From positions 1,054,001 through 1,118,000 of the forward strand of contig CAWEPI010000008.1 in NCBI GenBank assembly GCA_963810945.1: a DNA stretch of 64,000 bases, read 5' to 3'. Below are positions 37,214 to 45,318 of the stretch, one piece after another. How positions within the stretch are numbered: position 1 is the stretch's first letter; each line of letters starts with the position of its first letter. Made by a program: the position numbers and the translations under genes. Under the pieces are notes generated by a model. It ran no database searches and was not told where the DNA came from. It saw only the letters and a program-made list of their open reading frames with translations. This DNA is from JAOUEA01 sp963810945 (GTDB lineage Bacteria > Actinomycetota > UBA4738 > HRBIN12).

Positions 37214-37254
37214 GGTGCGGTCCGACCGCGATCCGGTGCTCGCGGGTGGTCGGG

Positions 37255-37437
37255 TCACGCCCAGAACTTCCACCACGGACGCTTGACCTCCGGCGTCACG
37301 CCGGTCTCGGCCGCCTCCTCGGTGTTGATCTCCTCGGTCTCCTTGGCGAGGCGCTCGCGCTCCGCTTCCTGCATCAGGCGCTCCTGGTCGGGGCCGCCCA
37401 TGCTGCCGCCAGGGAAGTCCGGTCGCTCACCGTACAT
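37255..37437 (-). CDS. Small acidic protein of unknown function
   Basis: A 60-residue protein, MYGERPDFPGGSMGG, then a charged helix (QERLMQEAERERLAKETEEI) and a tail ending KRPWWKFWA. ATG at 37437 is preceded by AAGGAAGAGGGCG, a good ribosome site, and the composition is not that of a shadow frame. It lies between convergent and tandem genes without an obvious operon. Function unknown. Confidence 0.55.
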   Translation of the reverse strand: MYGERPDFPGGSMGGPDQERLMQEAERERLAKETEEINTEEAAETGVTPEVKRPWWKFWA

Positions 37438-37504
37438 CGCCCTCTTCCTTCCGTCGTCCGTGTCTCGTGCTCGACCTTACGCCCCTCGGGCGCGGCCTGC
37501 CGAC

Positions 37505-38686
37505 TCAACGTGCGGAGGGCCACCCCGCGTAGAGGCCCGCGCCGCGCTTGCGCAGCTCGTTCCCGATCACCACACGCTGGATCTCGGACGTCCCCTCCCA
37601 GATCCGGTCGACCCGGAGCTCGCGCCAGAGCCGCTCCACCGGGTTCTCGCGCATGTACCCGCGGCCCCCGTGGATCTGGACGGCCTTGTCCACGATCCGG
37701 CCGGCGGTCTCGCTGCACACGAGCTTGACGGCGCTCGCCATGGCGTGGATCTCCTTGCGCGACGCGTCGCCGCGAGCCGCCTCCCAGCAGACCCGGTAGA
37801 GCATCGACTTCGCGGCCATCAGCTCCGCGGCCATGTCCGCGAGCATGAACTCGATCGCCTGGAACCCGACGAGGGCCCGGCCGAACTGCGTCCGCTCGCG
37901 CGCGAAGGAGAGGGATAGATCAAGCGCGCGCGCAGAGGCTCCCATCGTCCGGGCCCCGATCATCAGGCGTTCCTCCACGAACCAGTCCTTCGTGAGCTCG
38001 AACCCGTCGCCGACGTTGCCGAGGATCGCGTCGTCGCCGACGCGCACGCCCTCGAAGGCGAAGATCGGGTGCTCGAAGACGAACGTGTGCATGTAGGCCG
38101 GGGTCCGCACGAGCCGCACGCCGGGCGCGTCCTTGTCCACGAGGAAGACGGTGGCCTTCGTGGGATCGTCATCGACGTGCGCGTGGAGCTCGAAGAAGTC
38201 CGCGACGTCGCCGGCCGTGACGTGCCACTTCTCGCCGTCGATCACCCAGTCGTCGCCGTCACGGCGGGCGCGGGTGGCGACCATCGTGGGATCCGAGCCC
38301 GCACCCTCTTCCGTGATGGCGTAGGCGTCGCGCCGCTCGCCGCGGAGGGCCGGTCGGAGGTAACGCGCCTTCTGCGCCTCGGTTCCGTGTCGCAGGGGGA
38401 TCGAGGGTCGCCACGGGAGGTCCCAGAGCGCGCCCGTCGCGTGTCCCCACTGCTCCTCGATCAGCATCTGCTGGAAGAGGTCGTAGCCCTGGCCCCCGTC
38501 GGCCACCGCGTGGTTGATGCCGTTGAACCCCCAGGCGAGGACCGCCCGCTTCGCGGCCGCGTGGCTCTCGGGCGAGAGGCCGTCGAGCTCCTCGCACTCG
38601 TCCTCGTACGGGATCAGGACCTGCCCCGTGAAGTCGCGGGCCTTCTCCTGCAACTCGCGGTCGGCGGCGTTCAGTCGGATGTCCAC
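37505..38686 (-). CDS. Acyl-CoA dehydrogenase (paralogue)
   Basis: A 393-residue acyl-CoA dehydrogenase. The FAD-domain signature is DAYAITEEGAGSDPTMVATRA and the C-terminal one is VQIHGGRGYMRENPVERLWRELRVDRIWEGTSEIQRVV, with the catalytic Glu in WEGT. It shares this region closely with the enzyme at 6403-7581. GTG at 38686 has CAGGAG 8 bases before it. It stands alone on the minus strand, divergent from the amidohydrolase gene (63 bases). Substrate not readable; branched or short acyl-CoA is possible. Confidence 0.92.
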   Translation of the reverse strand: MDIRLNAADRELQEKARDFTGQVLIPYEDECEELDGLSPESHAAAKRAVLAWGFNGINHAVADGGQGYDLFQQMLIEEQWGHATGALWDLPWRPSIPLRHGTEAQKARYLRPALRGERRDAYAITEEGAGSDPTMVATRARRDGDDWVIDGEKWHVTAGDVADFFELHAHVDDDPTKATVFLVDKDAPGVRLVRTPAYMHTFVFEHPIFAFEGVRVGDDAILGNVGDGFELTKDWFVEERLMIGARTMGASARALDLSLSFARERTQFGRALVGFQAIEFMLADMAAELMAAKSMLYRVCWEAARGDASRKEIHAMASAVKLVCSETAGRIVDKAVQIHGGRGYMRENPVERLWRELRVDRIWEGTSEIQRVVIGNELRKRGAGLYAGWPSAR

Positions 38687-38749
38687 GTCTCGGCTCCTGG
38701 GTTAGCGTCACGGGGAGTGTAGGAGTCCGCATGGGAAGGGAGTGAGTCG

Positions 38750-39964
38750 GTGACGCGGGTGATGCTGAGCGGAGGTCGGGTCTTCGACGGGACCGGGGCT
38801 GCCCCGGCCGACGCCGACGTCGTGTTCGAGGACGGCAGGATCGTCGAGGTCAGCACCGGACTCGACGCCGACGAGGCGATCGACGTCGGCGGCCGCACCC
38901 TGCTCCCGGGTCTGTTCGACACCCACATCCACGTGGCGATGCGCTACGAGGACTTCGACGAGTCGCGGACGATGAACGAGCCCTTCACGATGTCGTTCTA
39001 CCGGGTCGCCGAGAACCTGCGGAGGACCCTCGCGCTGGGGATCACCACCGTGCGCGACGCGTCGGGCGCCGACGCGGGGCTGCGCATGGCGGTCGAGGAG
39101 GGCACCCTGGTGGGCCCCCGCATGCAGGTGAGCCTGACGATGCTCTCGATGACCGGAGGGCACAACGATCCGTGGCTGCCGAGCGGGGGCGCCAGCCCGT
39201 GGGGCGTCGCGTACCCAGGCATGCCATCCGGGGTCTGCGACGGCGTCGACGGGGTCACGCGCAAGGTGCGCGAGGTGATCCGCGCGGGCGCCGACGTCGT
39301 CAAGATCGCGTCCTCGGGCGGATTCTTCTCGCCCACCGACGATCCGAAGGAGCCCAACTTCTCCCAGGAGGAGGTCGACGCGATCGTGCGCACGGCGGCG
39401 GACCTCGGGACCTGGGTGATGTCGCATGCGCATGGTGCCGAGGGCATCAAGCGTGCGGTACGGGCGGGCGTGCGCTCGATCGATCACGGGACGTACCTGG
39501 ACGAGGAGGGCGCCGCCATGATGGTCGAGCGCGGCACCTGGCTCGTCCCGACGCTCACCGCCGGCGACACCACCGAGGAGCTCGCGAACGATCCCCACCT
39601 CCCCGCGCTCATGCGGGAGAAGCTCCAGGGCCTCGGGCGGCCCGAGTTCGACGCGTTCCGGCTCGCCGCCGACGCCGGCGTGAAGGTGGCGATGGGCACG
39701 GACTGCCCGGTGGCTCCGCACGGCACCAACCTGAACGAGCTGCGGCACATGGCCGAGCACGGGTTCACGCCGACCCAGACGCTCGTGGCCGCCACATCGA
39801 GCGCCGCGGAGCTGATGGGCCTGCAGGACGAGCTCGGCACGATCGCGCCGGGCAAGCGGGCGGACCTGGTGGTGGTGGACGGCGATCCGTTCGACTTCAC
39901 CGACCTGGAGGACCGGATCCGACAGGTGTGGAAGGACGGCACGCGCGTGGTGCCGTTCGGCTGA
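38750..39964 (+). CDS. Metal-dependent amidohydrolase (imidazolonepropionase/prolidase-like)
   Basis: A 404-residue TIM-barrel amidohydrolase. Metal ligands are His59 and His61 in LFDTHIHVA, Lys185 in VVKIASSGG (the bridging lysine position), histidines in MSHAHG and SIDHGTY, and Asp318 in MGTDCPV. The C-terminal TIAPGKRADLVVVDGDP segment closes the beta-sandwich. Subfamily members hydrolyse dipeptides (Xaa-Pro, Xaa-Arg), lactams or xenobiotics; the substrate is unknown. GTG at 38750 is preceded by GGGAAGGGAGTG. Confidence 0.88.
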   Translation: MTRVMLSGGRVFDGTGAAPADADVVFEDGRIVEVSTGLDADEAIDVGGRTLLPGLFDTHIHVAMRYEDFDESRTMNEPFTMSFYRVAENLRRTLALGITTVRDASGADAGLRMAVEEGTLVGPRMQVSLTMLSMTGGHNDPWLPSGGASPWGVAYPGMPSGVCDGVDGVTRKVREVIRAGADVVKIASSGGFFSPTDDPKEPNFSQEEVDAIVRTAADLGTWVMSHAHGAEGIKRAVRAGVRSIDHGTYLDEEGAAMMVERGTWLVPTLTAGDTTEELANDPHLPALMREKLQGLGRPEFDAFRLAADAGVKVAMGTDCPVAPHGTNLNELRHMAEHGFTPTQTLVAATSSAAELMGLQDELGTIAPGKRADLVVVDGDPFDFTDLEDRIRQVWKDGTRVVPFG

Positions 39965-39993
39965 GGCGCTGGGCGCGCTGCTAGCGTGACGCG

Positions 39994-40830
39994 ATGCTCG
40001 GCGTCGTGCTCGCGTTGGCCGCGGCCGCCAGTTGGGGTTCGGCCGACTTCCTCGGCGGGCTCTCGACGCGGCGGCTCTCGATCCTCACCGTCTCGGTCGT
40101 CTCCCAGACGGCCGGGTTGCTCTTCACGCTGGTGGTCGTGGTGGCGAGTGGACGGCCTGCGCCCTCGACCCACGTCCTGATGCTCGGGCTCCTCGCCGGT
40201 CTCCTCGGGACGATCGGACTCGCGGCGCTCTACTCCGGTCTCGCCCTCGGTCCGATGGGCGTGGTGGCGCCGCTCGCGGCGATGTCGGGCATCGTGCCGG
40301 TGGCCGTGGGCCTCTTGCGGGGGGAGCGACCGGCCGCGATCCAACTGGTGGGGGTCGTGTTGGCGATCGCGGGCGTGATCCTGGCGTCGCGCCATCGAGA
40401 CGAGACCGGCGCCAGGGTCCATCCACGCGCGGTGACGCTCGCGCTCGTGGCCGCGCTCACGTTGGGACTCCTCATCGTCCTGCTCGACGACGCCGGCACG
40501 CGGAGCCCCGCCTGGACCGTGCTGATGGTGCGGGTCGCGGCGCTCTGCTTGCTGAGCGTGCCGATCCTCGTGCGGAGGCCGTCGTTCGAGATGGATCGAG
40601 GACGACTCACCACGCTCGCGACGGTGGGGGTGTTGGACAACGGCGCCAACCTGCTCTTCGTGCTGGCCGCGCAGCGCGGACTGTTGAGCCTCATCGCCGT
40701 GCTCGCCTCGCTCTATCCGGTGAGCACCGTCCTGCTGGCGCGCGCCGTCCTGCACGAGCGCCTGAGCAGCGTCCAGGTCGTGGGCGTGGTGATGGCACTC
40801 ACCGGCGTGGCCCTGATCGCGGCCGGCTGA
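39994..40830 (+). CDS. DMT superfamily (EamA) transporter
   Basis: A 278-residue membrane protein with about ten hydrophobic helices in two EamA repeats: GVVLALAAAASWGSADFLGG at the start and GLLSLIAVLASLYPVSTVLLARAVLHERLS, then VVGVVMALTGVALIAAG at the end. EamA proteins export metabolites such as amino acids. TAGCGT lies exactly 6 bases before the ATG and there is no Shine-Dalgarno, so the message is probably leaderless. It ends 8 bases from the convergent arsM stop. Confidence 0.9.
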   Translation: MLGVVLALAAAASWGSADFLGGLSTRRLSILTVSVVSQTAGLLFTLVVVVASGRPAPSTHVLMLGLLAGLLGTIGLAALYSGLALGPMGVVAPLAAMSGIVPVAVGLLRGERPAAIQLVGVVLAIAGVILASRHRDETGARVHPRAVTLALVAALTLGLLIVLLDDAGTRSPAWTVLMVRVAALCLLSVPILVRRPSFEMDRGRLTTLATVGVLDNGANLLFVLAAQRGLLSLIAVLASLYPVSTVLLARAVLHERLSSVQVVGVVMALTGVALIAAG

Positions 40831-40838
40831 TGTCCTCC

Positions 40839-41582
40839 TCAGGCCTTCCGTGCCCGGACGATCGCGCCGAACATCCCGTCGGTCAACTCGTGCGTCGGCT
40901 CGATCTCGATATCCACGAAGCCGGCCCGTGTCAGCCCGGACGTGTACTCGTCGAAGGACAACGCCCCGGCGATGCACCCGACGAAGTTGCCGCGCTCGGC
41001 CCGTTCAGCCGGTGACAACTCGTTGGCGGAGACCACATCGCTGATCCCCAGTCGCCCTCCCGTGCGGAGCACGCGGTGCATCTCGTCGATCACCTTGGGC
41101 TTGTCCGTCGACAGGTTGATCACGCAGTTCGAGATGATCACGTCGACGCTGGCGTCCGGGAGCGGCACGTCCTCGATGTATCCCTCCATGAACTCGACGT
41201 TGTCGACGCCGGCCTGCCGCGCGTTCTCGCGGGCGAGCGTGAGCATCTCCTGCGTCATGTCGAGGCCGTAGACCTTGCCCGACGGGCCCACCCGGCGCGC
41301 GGAGAGCAGCACGTCGATGCCGCCGCCGGACCCGAGGTCGAGGACGGTTTCTCCGTCTCGCAGGTCGGCGACCGCGGTCGGGTTCCCGCATCCGAGCGCG
41401 GCCAGCACGGCCTCGTCGGGGACCTGCTCGCGTTCGGTGATGTCGTAGAGCTGCACGCCGAGGCCCTCCTCGGGCGCGCAGCAGCTCCTGTCCTGATCCC
41501 AGTCGTTCGCGGCTATCCCGTCCTTCACCGACCGTGCCGCTGCGGCGTAGTGATCGCGGACCTCTTCACGCAGCTCGCTCAT
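40839..41582 (-). CDS. arsM: Arsenite S-adenosylmethionine methyltransferase
   Basis: A 247-residue methyltransferase that adds methyl groups from SAM to trivalent arsenic, giving volatile or less retained species. The SAM motif is VLDLGSGGGIDVLLSA (80-95). Cys65 (LGCGNP), Cys153 (SNCVINLS) and Cys203 (VGCIAGALSF) correspond to the three arsenic-binding cysteines; a further Cys34-Cys35 pair lies in SCCAPEEG. ATG at 41582 shares ATGA with the arsR stop, so arsR and arsM are one regulated operon. No arsenite pump gene is adjacent. Confidence 0.95.
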   Translation of the reverse strand: MSELREEVRDHYAAAARSVKDGIAANDWDQDRSCCAPEEGLGVQLYDITEREQVPDEAVLAALGCGNPTAVADLRDGETVLDLGSGGGIDVLLSARRVGPSGKVYGLDMTQEMLTLARENARQAGVDNVEFMEGYIEDVPLPDASVDVIISNCVINLSTDKPKVIDEMHRVLRTGGRLGISDVVSANELSPAERAERGNFVGCIAGALSFDEYTSGLTRAGFVDIEIEPTHELTDGMFGAIVRARKA

Positions 41583-41938
41583 GATGTCCCTCCTTCGGAT
41601 CGCAGGACCTCGCCCAGGCGCCGGACGGCGTCGGGTCGCAGGCTGTAGTAGGCCCAGACGCCGCGCTGCTCCCGATCGAGGAGGCCGGCGTCGACCAGCT
41701 TCTTCATGTGGAAGCTCACCGTGGGCTGGGACAGACCCAGCGGTTCGGTGAGATCGCAGATGCAGACCGATCCCCCCGAGACGGCGAGGAGGTTCACGAC
41801 GCGCACGCGGTGCGGGTCTGCGAGCGCCTTGAACAACCGCGCGGTGGCGGCCGCGTCCTCCTCCGACATCCCCGCCCGTGCGATCGGAACGCAGCAGGAC
41901 GCTGCGTCGCGTACATCCAGCGTGCGCACCGTCGTCAT
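41579..41938 (-). CDS. arsR: ArsR family metalloregulator
   Basis: A 119-residue winged-helix repressor. The helix-turn-helix is LTEPLGLSQPTVSFHMKKLVDAGLL, and the metal site CICDL (Cys59, Cys61) matches the alpha-3 arsenite motif, with a second pair Cys15-Cys16 near the N terminus as a possible third ligand. ATG at 41938 is chosen over an upstream frame start because GAGGAGG lies 7 bases before it. Upstream are two inverted repeats (41976-41995 and 42014-42029) that are likely operators. Arsenite binding would release the repressor and induce arsM. Confidence 0.95.
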   Translation of the reverse strand: MTTVRTLDVRDAASCCVPIARAGMSEEDAAATARLFKALADPHRVRVVNLLAVSGGSVCICDLTEPLGLSQPTVSFHMKKLVDAGLLDREQRGVWAYYSLRPDAVRRLGEVLRSEGGTS

Positions 41939-41975
41939 CTCGGGCCTCCTCGGCTTCCCGCCATCCCGTCTCCAT

Positions 41976-42029
41976 ACATCGATGGTTCTCGATGTCTCTA
42001 GCATGGCACAGACATCGACGGATGTCGAT
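41976..42029 (-). promoter_or_regulatory. Two inverted repeats, candidate ArsR operators
   Basis: Repeat 1 (41976-41995) is ACATCGA-N6-TCGATGT with perfect 7-bp arms. Repeat 2 (42014-42029) is ATCGAC-GGAT-GTCGAT with perfect 6-bp arms. They share the ATCGA core, lie 38 bases apart start to start, and fill the 99 bases between the arsR start and the permease stop. Confidence 0.65.
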
Positions 42030-42037
42030 ACATGCTC

Positions 42038-42829
42038 CTATACGGAGAGGTCGCGTCGCTCGAAGGTCACGTACCCGACCGCCAGCGCGATTGTGGTCAC
42101 GGCGAGTAGCACGAGCACGTTCTCGACGTGCACCCCCGTGAGCAGCGGGTCCGGCTCGAGGTACCACCGGAACGGCGAGAGCGGACGCAACGGCTGCAAG
42201 GCGCTCACCGACGGGGCCAGCACGTTCACGATGAACGCGGCGGCGGCGAAGGCCCCTGTGAGGCCCATGGCGAGCCCCTTGTGCCCGCTGGCGCATCCGA
42301 CGGCGAGCGCGATCGACCCGAACGCGAGCGCCAGCAGGCAGAGCATCAGGCACGCGGCCCCGAGGTCGACGAACGGGAGATCCAGATCGAAGCGCGGCCC
42401 CACTAACGCGAGCGCCGCCCACAGGACGGCCGCGAGCGCGGCGGTCGTGAGCGCCATCGCCAGGAACTTGTCGGTGAGGACCTGCCGCCGTCGGATCGGC
42501 GTGGAGAGCAGGAGGTCGAGCGTGCCCTCCTCCTCCTCCCCCGCCACGGCGCGCGCGCCGGCGCCCACCGCGAAGAGGAGGAAGAGGATCGGTCCGAGCG
42601 TGCTGAACGTCTCGCTGCGCAGGTACCCGGCGGGCGACGTGAAGTCGCCCCCGATCAGGTTCTTGAACGCCTCCGGCATGTTCTCCAGGAATCCGGAGAG
42701 CGCGGACGCGCTCTTCACGATGCTGGGGTAGAAGGCGGCGTACATCGTGGCCACCCCCACGAGGCCGATCCCCCAGCCGATCAGGGCGCGTCGCTGATCG
42801 CGAACCGTCTTGGTGAGCAGCCCGGTCAC
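42038..42829 (-). CDS. ABC transporter permease (ABC-2 type)
   Basis: A 263-residue membrane protein with about six hydrophobic helices. After the N-terminal RRALIGWGIGLVGVATMYAAFYPS it has LGPILFLLFAVGAGARAVAGEEEEGTLDLLLSTPIRRRQVL, the motif of ABC-2 type export permeases. The start GTG (42829) overlaps the ATPase stop by 4 bases, so the two form a pair, probably exporting a drug or lipid. It lies directly upstream of the arsR operators but on its own transcript. Confidence 0.9.
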   Translation of the reverse strand: MTGLLTKTVRDQRRALIGWGIGLVGVATMYAAFYPSIVKSASALSGFLENMPEAFKNLIGGDFTSPAGYLRSETFSTLGPILFLLFAVGAGARAVAGEEEEGTLDLLLSTPIRRRQVLTDKFLAMALTTAALAAVLWAALALVGPRFDLDLPFVDLGAACLMLCLLALAFGSIALAVGCASGHKGLAMGLTGAFAAAAFIVNVLAPSVSALQPLRPLSPFRWYLEPDPLLTGVHVENVLVLLAVTTIALAVGYVTFERRDLSV

Positions 42830-43733
42830 GGGGACTCCTCGGGGTTGCCCCCGTCGGGTCCGAAGTAGTCGAGGAAGAGGTCCTCCAGGCTCTGCTCCTC
42901 CGTTTGCACGTTCACGACGGTGTGTCGCGCCGCCTCCTTGATCACCGCGTCCATCGGTCCCTCGACGGCGAGCGAGAGCTCGTCCCCGTGGCTCCGCACG
43001 TCGCGCACGCCCGGGACGGTCTCGAAGGCCGCCGCGGGCGCGGGTCCGTCGAAATGGAGCCTGATCCGACGCCGCGCGTGCGCCTTGAGGTCGCCCACAT
43101 CCTGCACGGTCGCCAGGCGACCCTCGCGCACGATCCCGACCCGTCGCAGACCCGCTCGACCTCCGGCATCACGTGCGAGCTGAGGAAGACGGTCGCGCCA
43201 CGGCCTCGCTCCTCGTCGAGCATGGCGTAGAAGACCTGTTGCACGAGGGGATCGAGCCCCTGCGTAGGCTCGTCCAGGATCAGGAGGTCGGGCCGGTGCA
43301 TGAACGCCTGCACGAGGCCCACCTTCTGCTTGTTCCCGTGCGAGAGGTCGCGGATGTGTTTGGTGATGTCGAGGCCCAGCCGCTCGGCCAGCGAGGCGTA
43401 GCGATCGCGCGGGACGCCGCCGCGGAAGGTCGCGAAGTCGTCGAGGTAGCGCTCGCCCGTCAGGCGTTCGTACAGGGCGAGCTCGCCGGGCAGGTACCCG
43501 ATCCGTGCGTGGACCCGCGGCCCATCCCGTCGCGGGTCGAGTCCGAAGATCGTGACGCCGCCCCTCGTCGGGCGGATGAAGTCGAGGAGGCACCTGATCG
43601 TGGTCGTCTTGCCCGCGCCGTTGGGCCCGAGGAACCCGAACACCTCGCCTTCGTCCACCGAGAAGGTGAGGTCTTCGATGCCACGTGTCTTGCCGTAATA
43701 CTTCGTGAGCCCGGCTGCGGCGATCAGGGCCAT
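42826..43733 (-). pseudogene. ABC transporter ATPase, frameshifted
   Basis: The N-terminal part (ATG 43733) is a normal ABC ATPase: Walker A GFLGPNGAGKTTT, signature LSHGNKQKVGL, Walker B LLILDEPTQGLDP, and the switch His in FLSSHVMPEVE. Near 43143, after VERVCD, the frame is lost; the homologous sequence RVGIVREGRLATVQDVGDLKAHA continues in another frame to the stop at 42826. One missing C (GAC-CGG-GTC) would restore a protein of about 302 residues. Walker and signature motifs precede the break. Natural mutation and a one-base assembly error are both possible. Confidence 0.8.
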
Positions 43734-43794
43734 GTAGGTATCTTCCACTTCCGGGAGAGGTTCGGCCCGCCGGTCGCCCGGTCTCGCACGGTCC

Positions 43795-45219
43795 CTACGG
43801 GCCCAGGTGGTAGCCGAGGCGGCGCGGGAGACGCGCGACGAAGTCGACGAGCGGGTTCGGCTCCTCGCCGCGGTCCTCGAAGTCGTCCTTGCGCCGGATC
43901 GCATGGTTCGCGATCAACGCCCCCGGCGAACGGATCGGTTCCGGTGGGAACCGGCGGGGCTCCATATCCACGAACGGGAGCTCCAACGCTTCGTGGTACC
44001 GCCCGAGGGCGCGATGCGCGAGGATCCGCCCACCCAGGTGCGACGGGCCGACCCCGTTCCCGGTGTACCCCATCCCGTAGTGCACCGTCCCCGTCTCGAG
44101 TGTCCCGAAGAACGGCAGGTGGAGCCCGGCGACGTCGATGGGGCCGCCCCATCCGGCCTCGATCGGCACGTCGTGGAAGGACGGGAACATCCGATGCAGG
44201 TCCTGGGCGGCGACGCGCAGCGCGTGCTCGTCGTAGGCGAAGCGGGGCCCGATCGTGCGTGCCAGGTTGGGCTGCATCCCGCCGATACCGAAGGCGATGC
44301 GCCCGTCGGGCGTGGTGCGCAGGTAGTGCAGGGCGGCCCGGTAATCCGAGACGCCCGTGCCGTCGGTCCAGCCGATCTCCTTCAACCGCTCGGGCGCAGG
44401 CGCGGTGAGCACGATGTAGCTGCCGCGGACGGTGATGGCGCGGCGGAACCGCTTCCAGTGCGAAGCCCAGGCGTTCACGGCGATCACGGCGGCGCCGGCC
44501 GTGACCGTGCCGCCCGGGGTCTCGGCCCGCGAGGGTGCGCCCGCGCCGAAGCGCGTGACGGGGCTGCCTTCGTAGATGCGGACGCCCGCCTCCTTCGCGA
44601 CCCGTCGGATCCCGCGCGCCAGGGTGGCCGGCTGGACCGTGGCGCCGAACGGCGTGAAGACGCCCGAGCGGAACGTGGCGGAGTCGACCCGCGCCCGCAG
44701 CTCCTCGCGGTCCAGGACCTGGAAGTGGTCGCCGACGCCCAGGCGATCGGCGACGATGATCAGGTCCGCCCAGGCACCCACTTGCGCGTCGGACGCCGCG
44801 GCGTTGATGTCGCCGTCCTTGCGGAACCAGGCGTCGATAGCGTGTTCCTCGCAGAACGCCCCGATGGCGTCCACGCTCTCCTCGCCGAGGCGGCACGCGC
44901 GCAACGCGGGCTCGTCGCCGAAGTCCTCGGCCAGAACGTCGAGATCGTTCCAGAAGCTGTTCACGAACCCGCCATTGCGGCCGCTGGGGCCGCCGCCGCA
45001 GATGTCCTGCTCGAGCAGCACCACGTCGACGCCGGGGTCGAGCGCTTTCAGATGGACGGCCGTCCAGAGGCCCGTGTAGCCGCCACCCAGGATCACGACG
45101 TCGGCGGACGTGTCCTCGTCGAGGGGGGGCGCGGGTTCGCCGGGATCCGCGGCGAGCGCCTCGCGGAGCCACCAGCTGCGGCCCTCGTCGGGCGGGATGT
45201 GGATCGCGAGGTCGGTCAT
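43795..45219 (-). CDS. DAO-type FAD-dependent oxidoreductase
   Basis: A 474-residue amine or amino acid oxidase/dehydrogenase of the DAO family (gamma-glutamylputrescine oxidase-like). The FAD motif is VVILGGGYTGLWTAVHLKAL (about 49-68), then EQDICGGGPSGRNGGFVNSFW, the typical flavin-contact region, and GMGYTGNGVGPSHLGGRILA near the C terminus. ATG at 45219 is chosen; TACCCT 9 bases upstream may be a -10 box, suggesting a near-leaderless message. It is divergent from ilvD. The substrate, an N-alkyl amine or amino acid, is unknown, but it fits the amine-oxidation theme of the window. Confidence 0.87.
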   Translation of the reverse strand: MTDLAIHIPPDEGRSWWLREALAADPGEPAPPLDEDTSADVVILGGGYTGLWTAVHLKALDPGVDVVLLEQDICGGGPSGRNGGFVNSFWNDLDVLAEDFGDEPALRACRLGEESVDAIGAFCEEHAIDAWFRKDGDINAAASDAQVGAWADLIIVADRLGVGDHFQVLDREELRARVDSATFRSGVFTPFGATVQPATLARGIRRVAKEAGVRIYEGSPVTRFGAGAPSRAETPGGTVTAGAAVIAVNAWASHWKRFRRAITVRGSYIVLTAPAPERLKEIGWTDGTGVSDYRAALHYLRTTPDGRIAFGIGGMQPNLARTIGPRFAYDEHALRVAAQDLHRMFPSFHDVPIEAGWGGPIDVAGLHLPFFGTLETGTVHYGMGYTGNGVGPSHLGGRILAHRALGRYHEALELPFVDMEPRRFPPEPIRSPGALIANHAIRRKDDFEDRGEEPNPLVDFVARLPRRLGYHLGP

Positions 45220-45318
45220 GGCCGGCCCAGGGTATCGCCGCATGGGGGGGTGGTGGCCACCTCGATTGGTACCGTGAGGGGCCTACCCCGTCCGTCGGGT
45301 CCGAGGAGGCGTATCAGC

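Noticed and set aside
43807..45318. Long plus-strand frame upstream of ilvD
   Set aside because: It is antisense to the DAO-type oxidoreductase; the ilvD start with GAGGAGG is at 45319.
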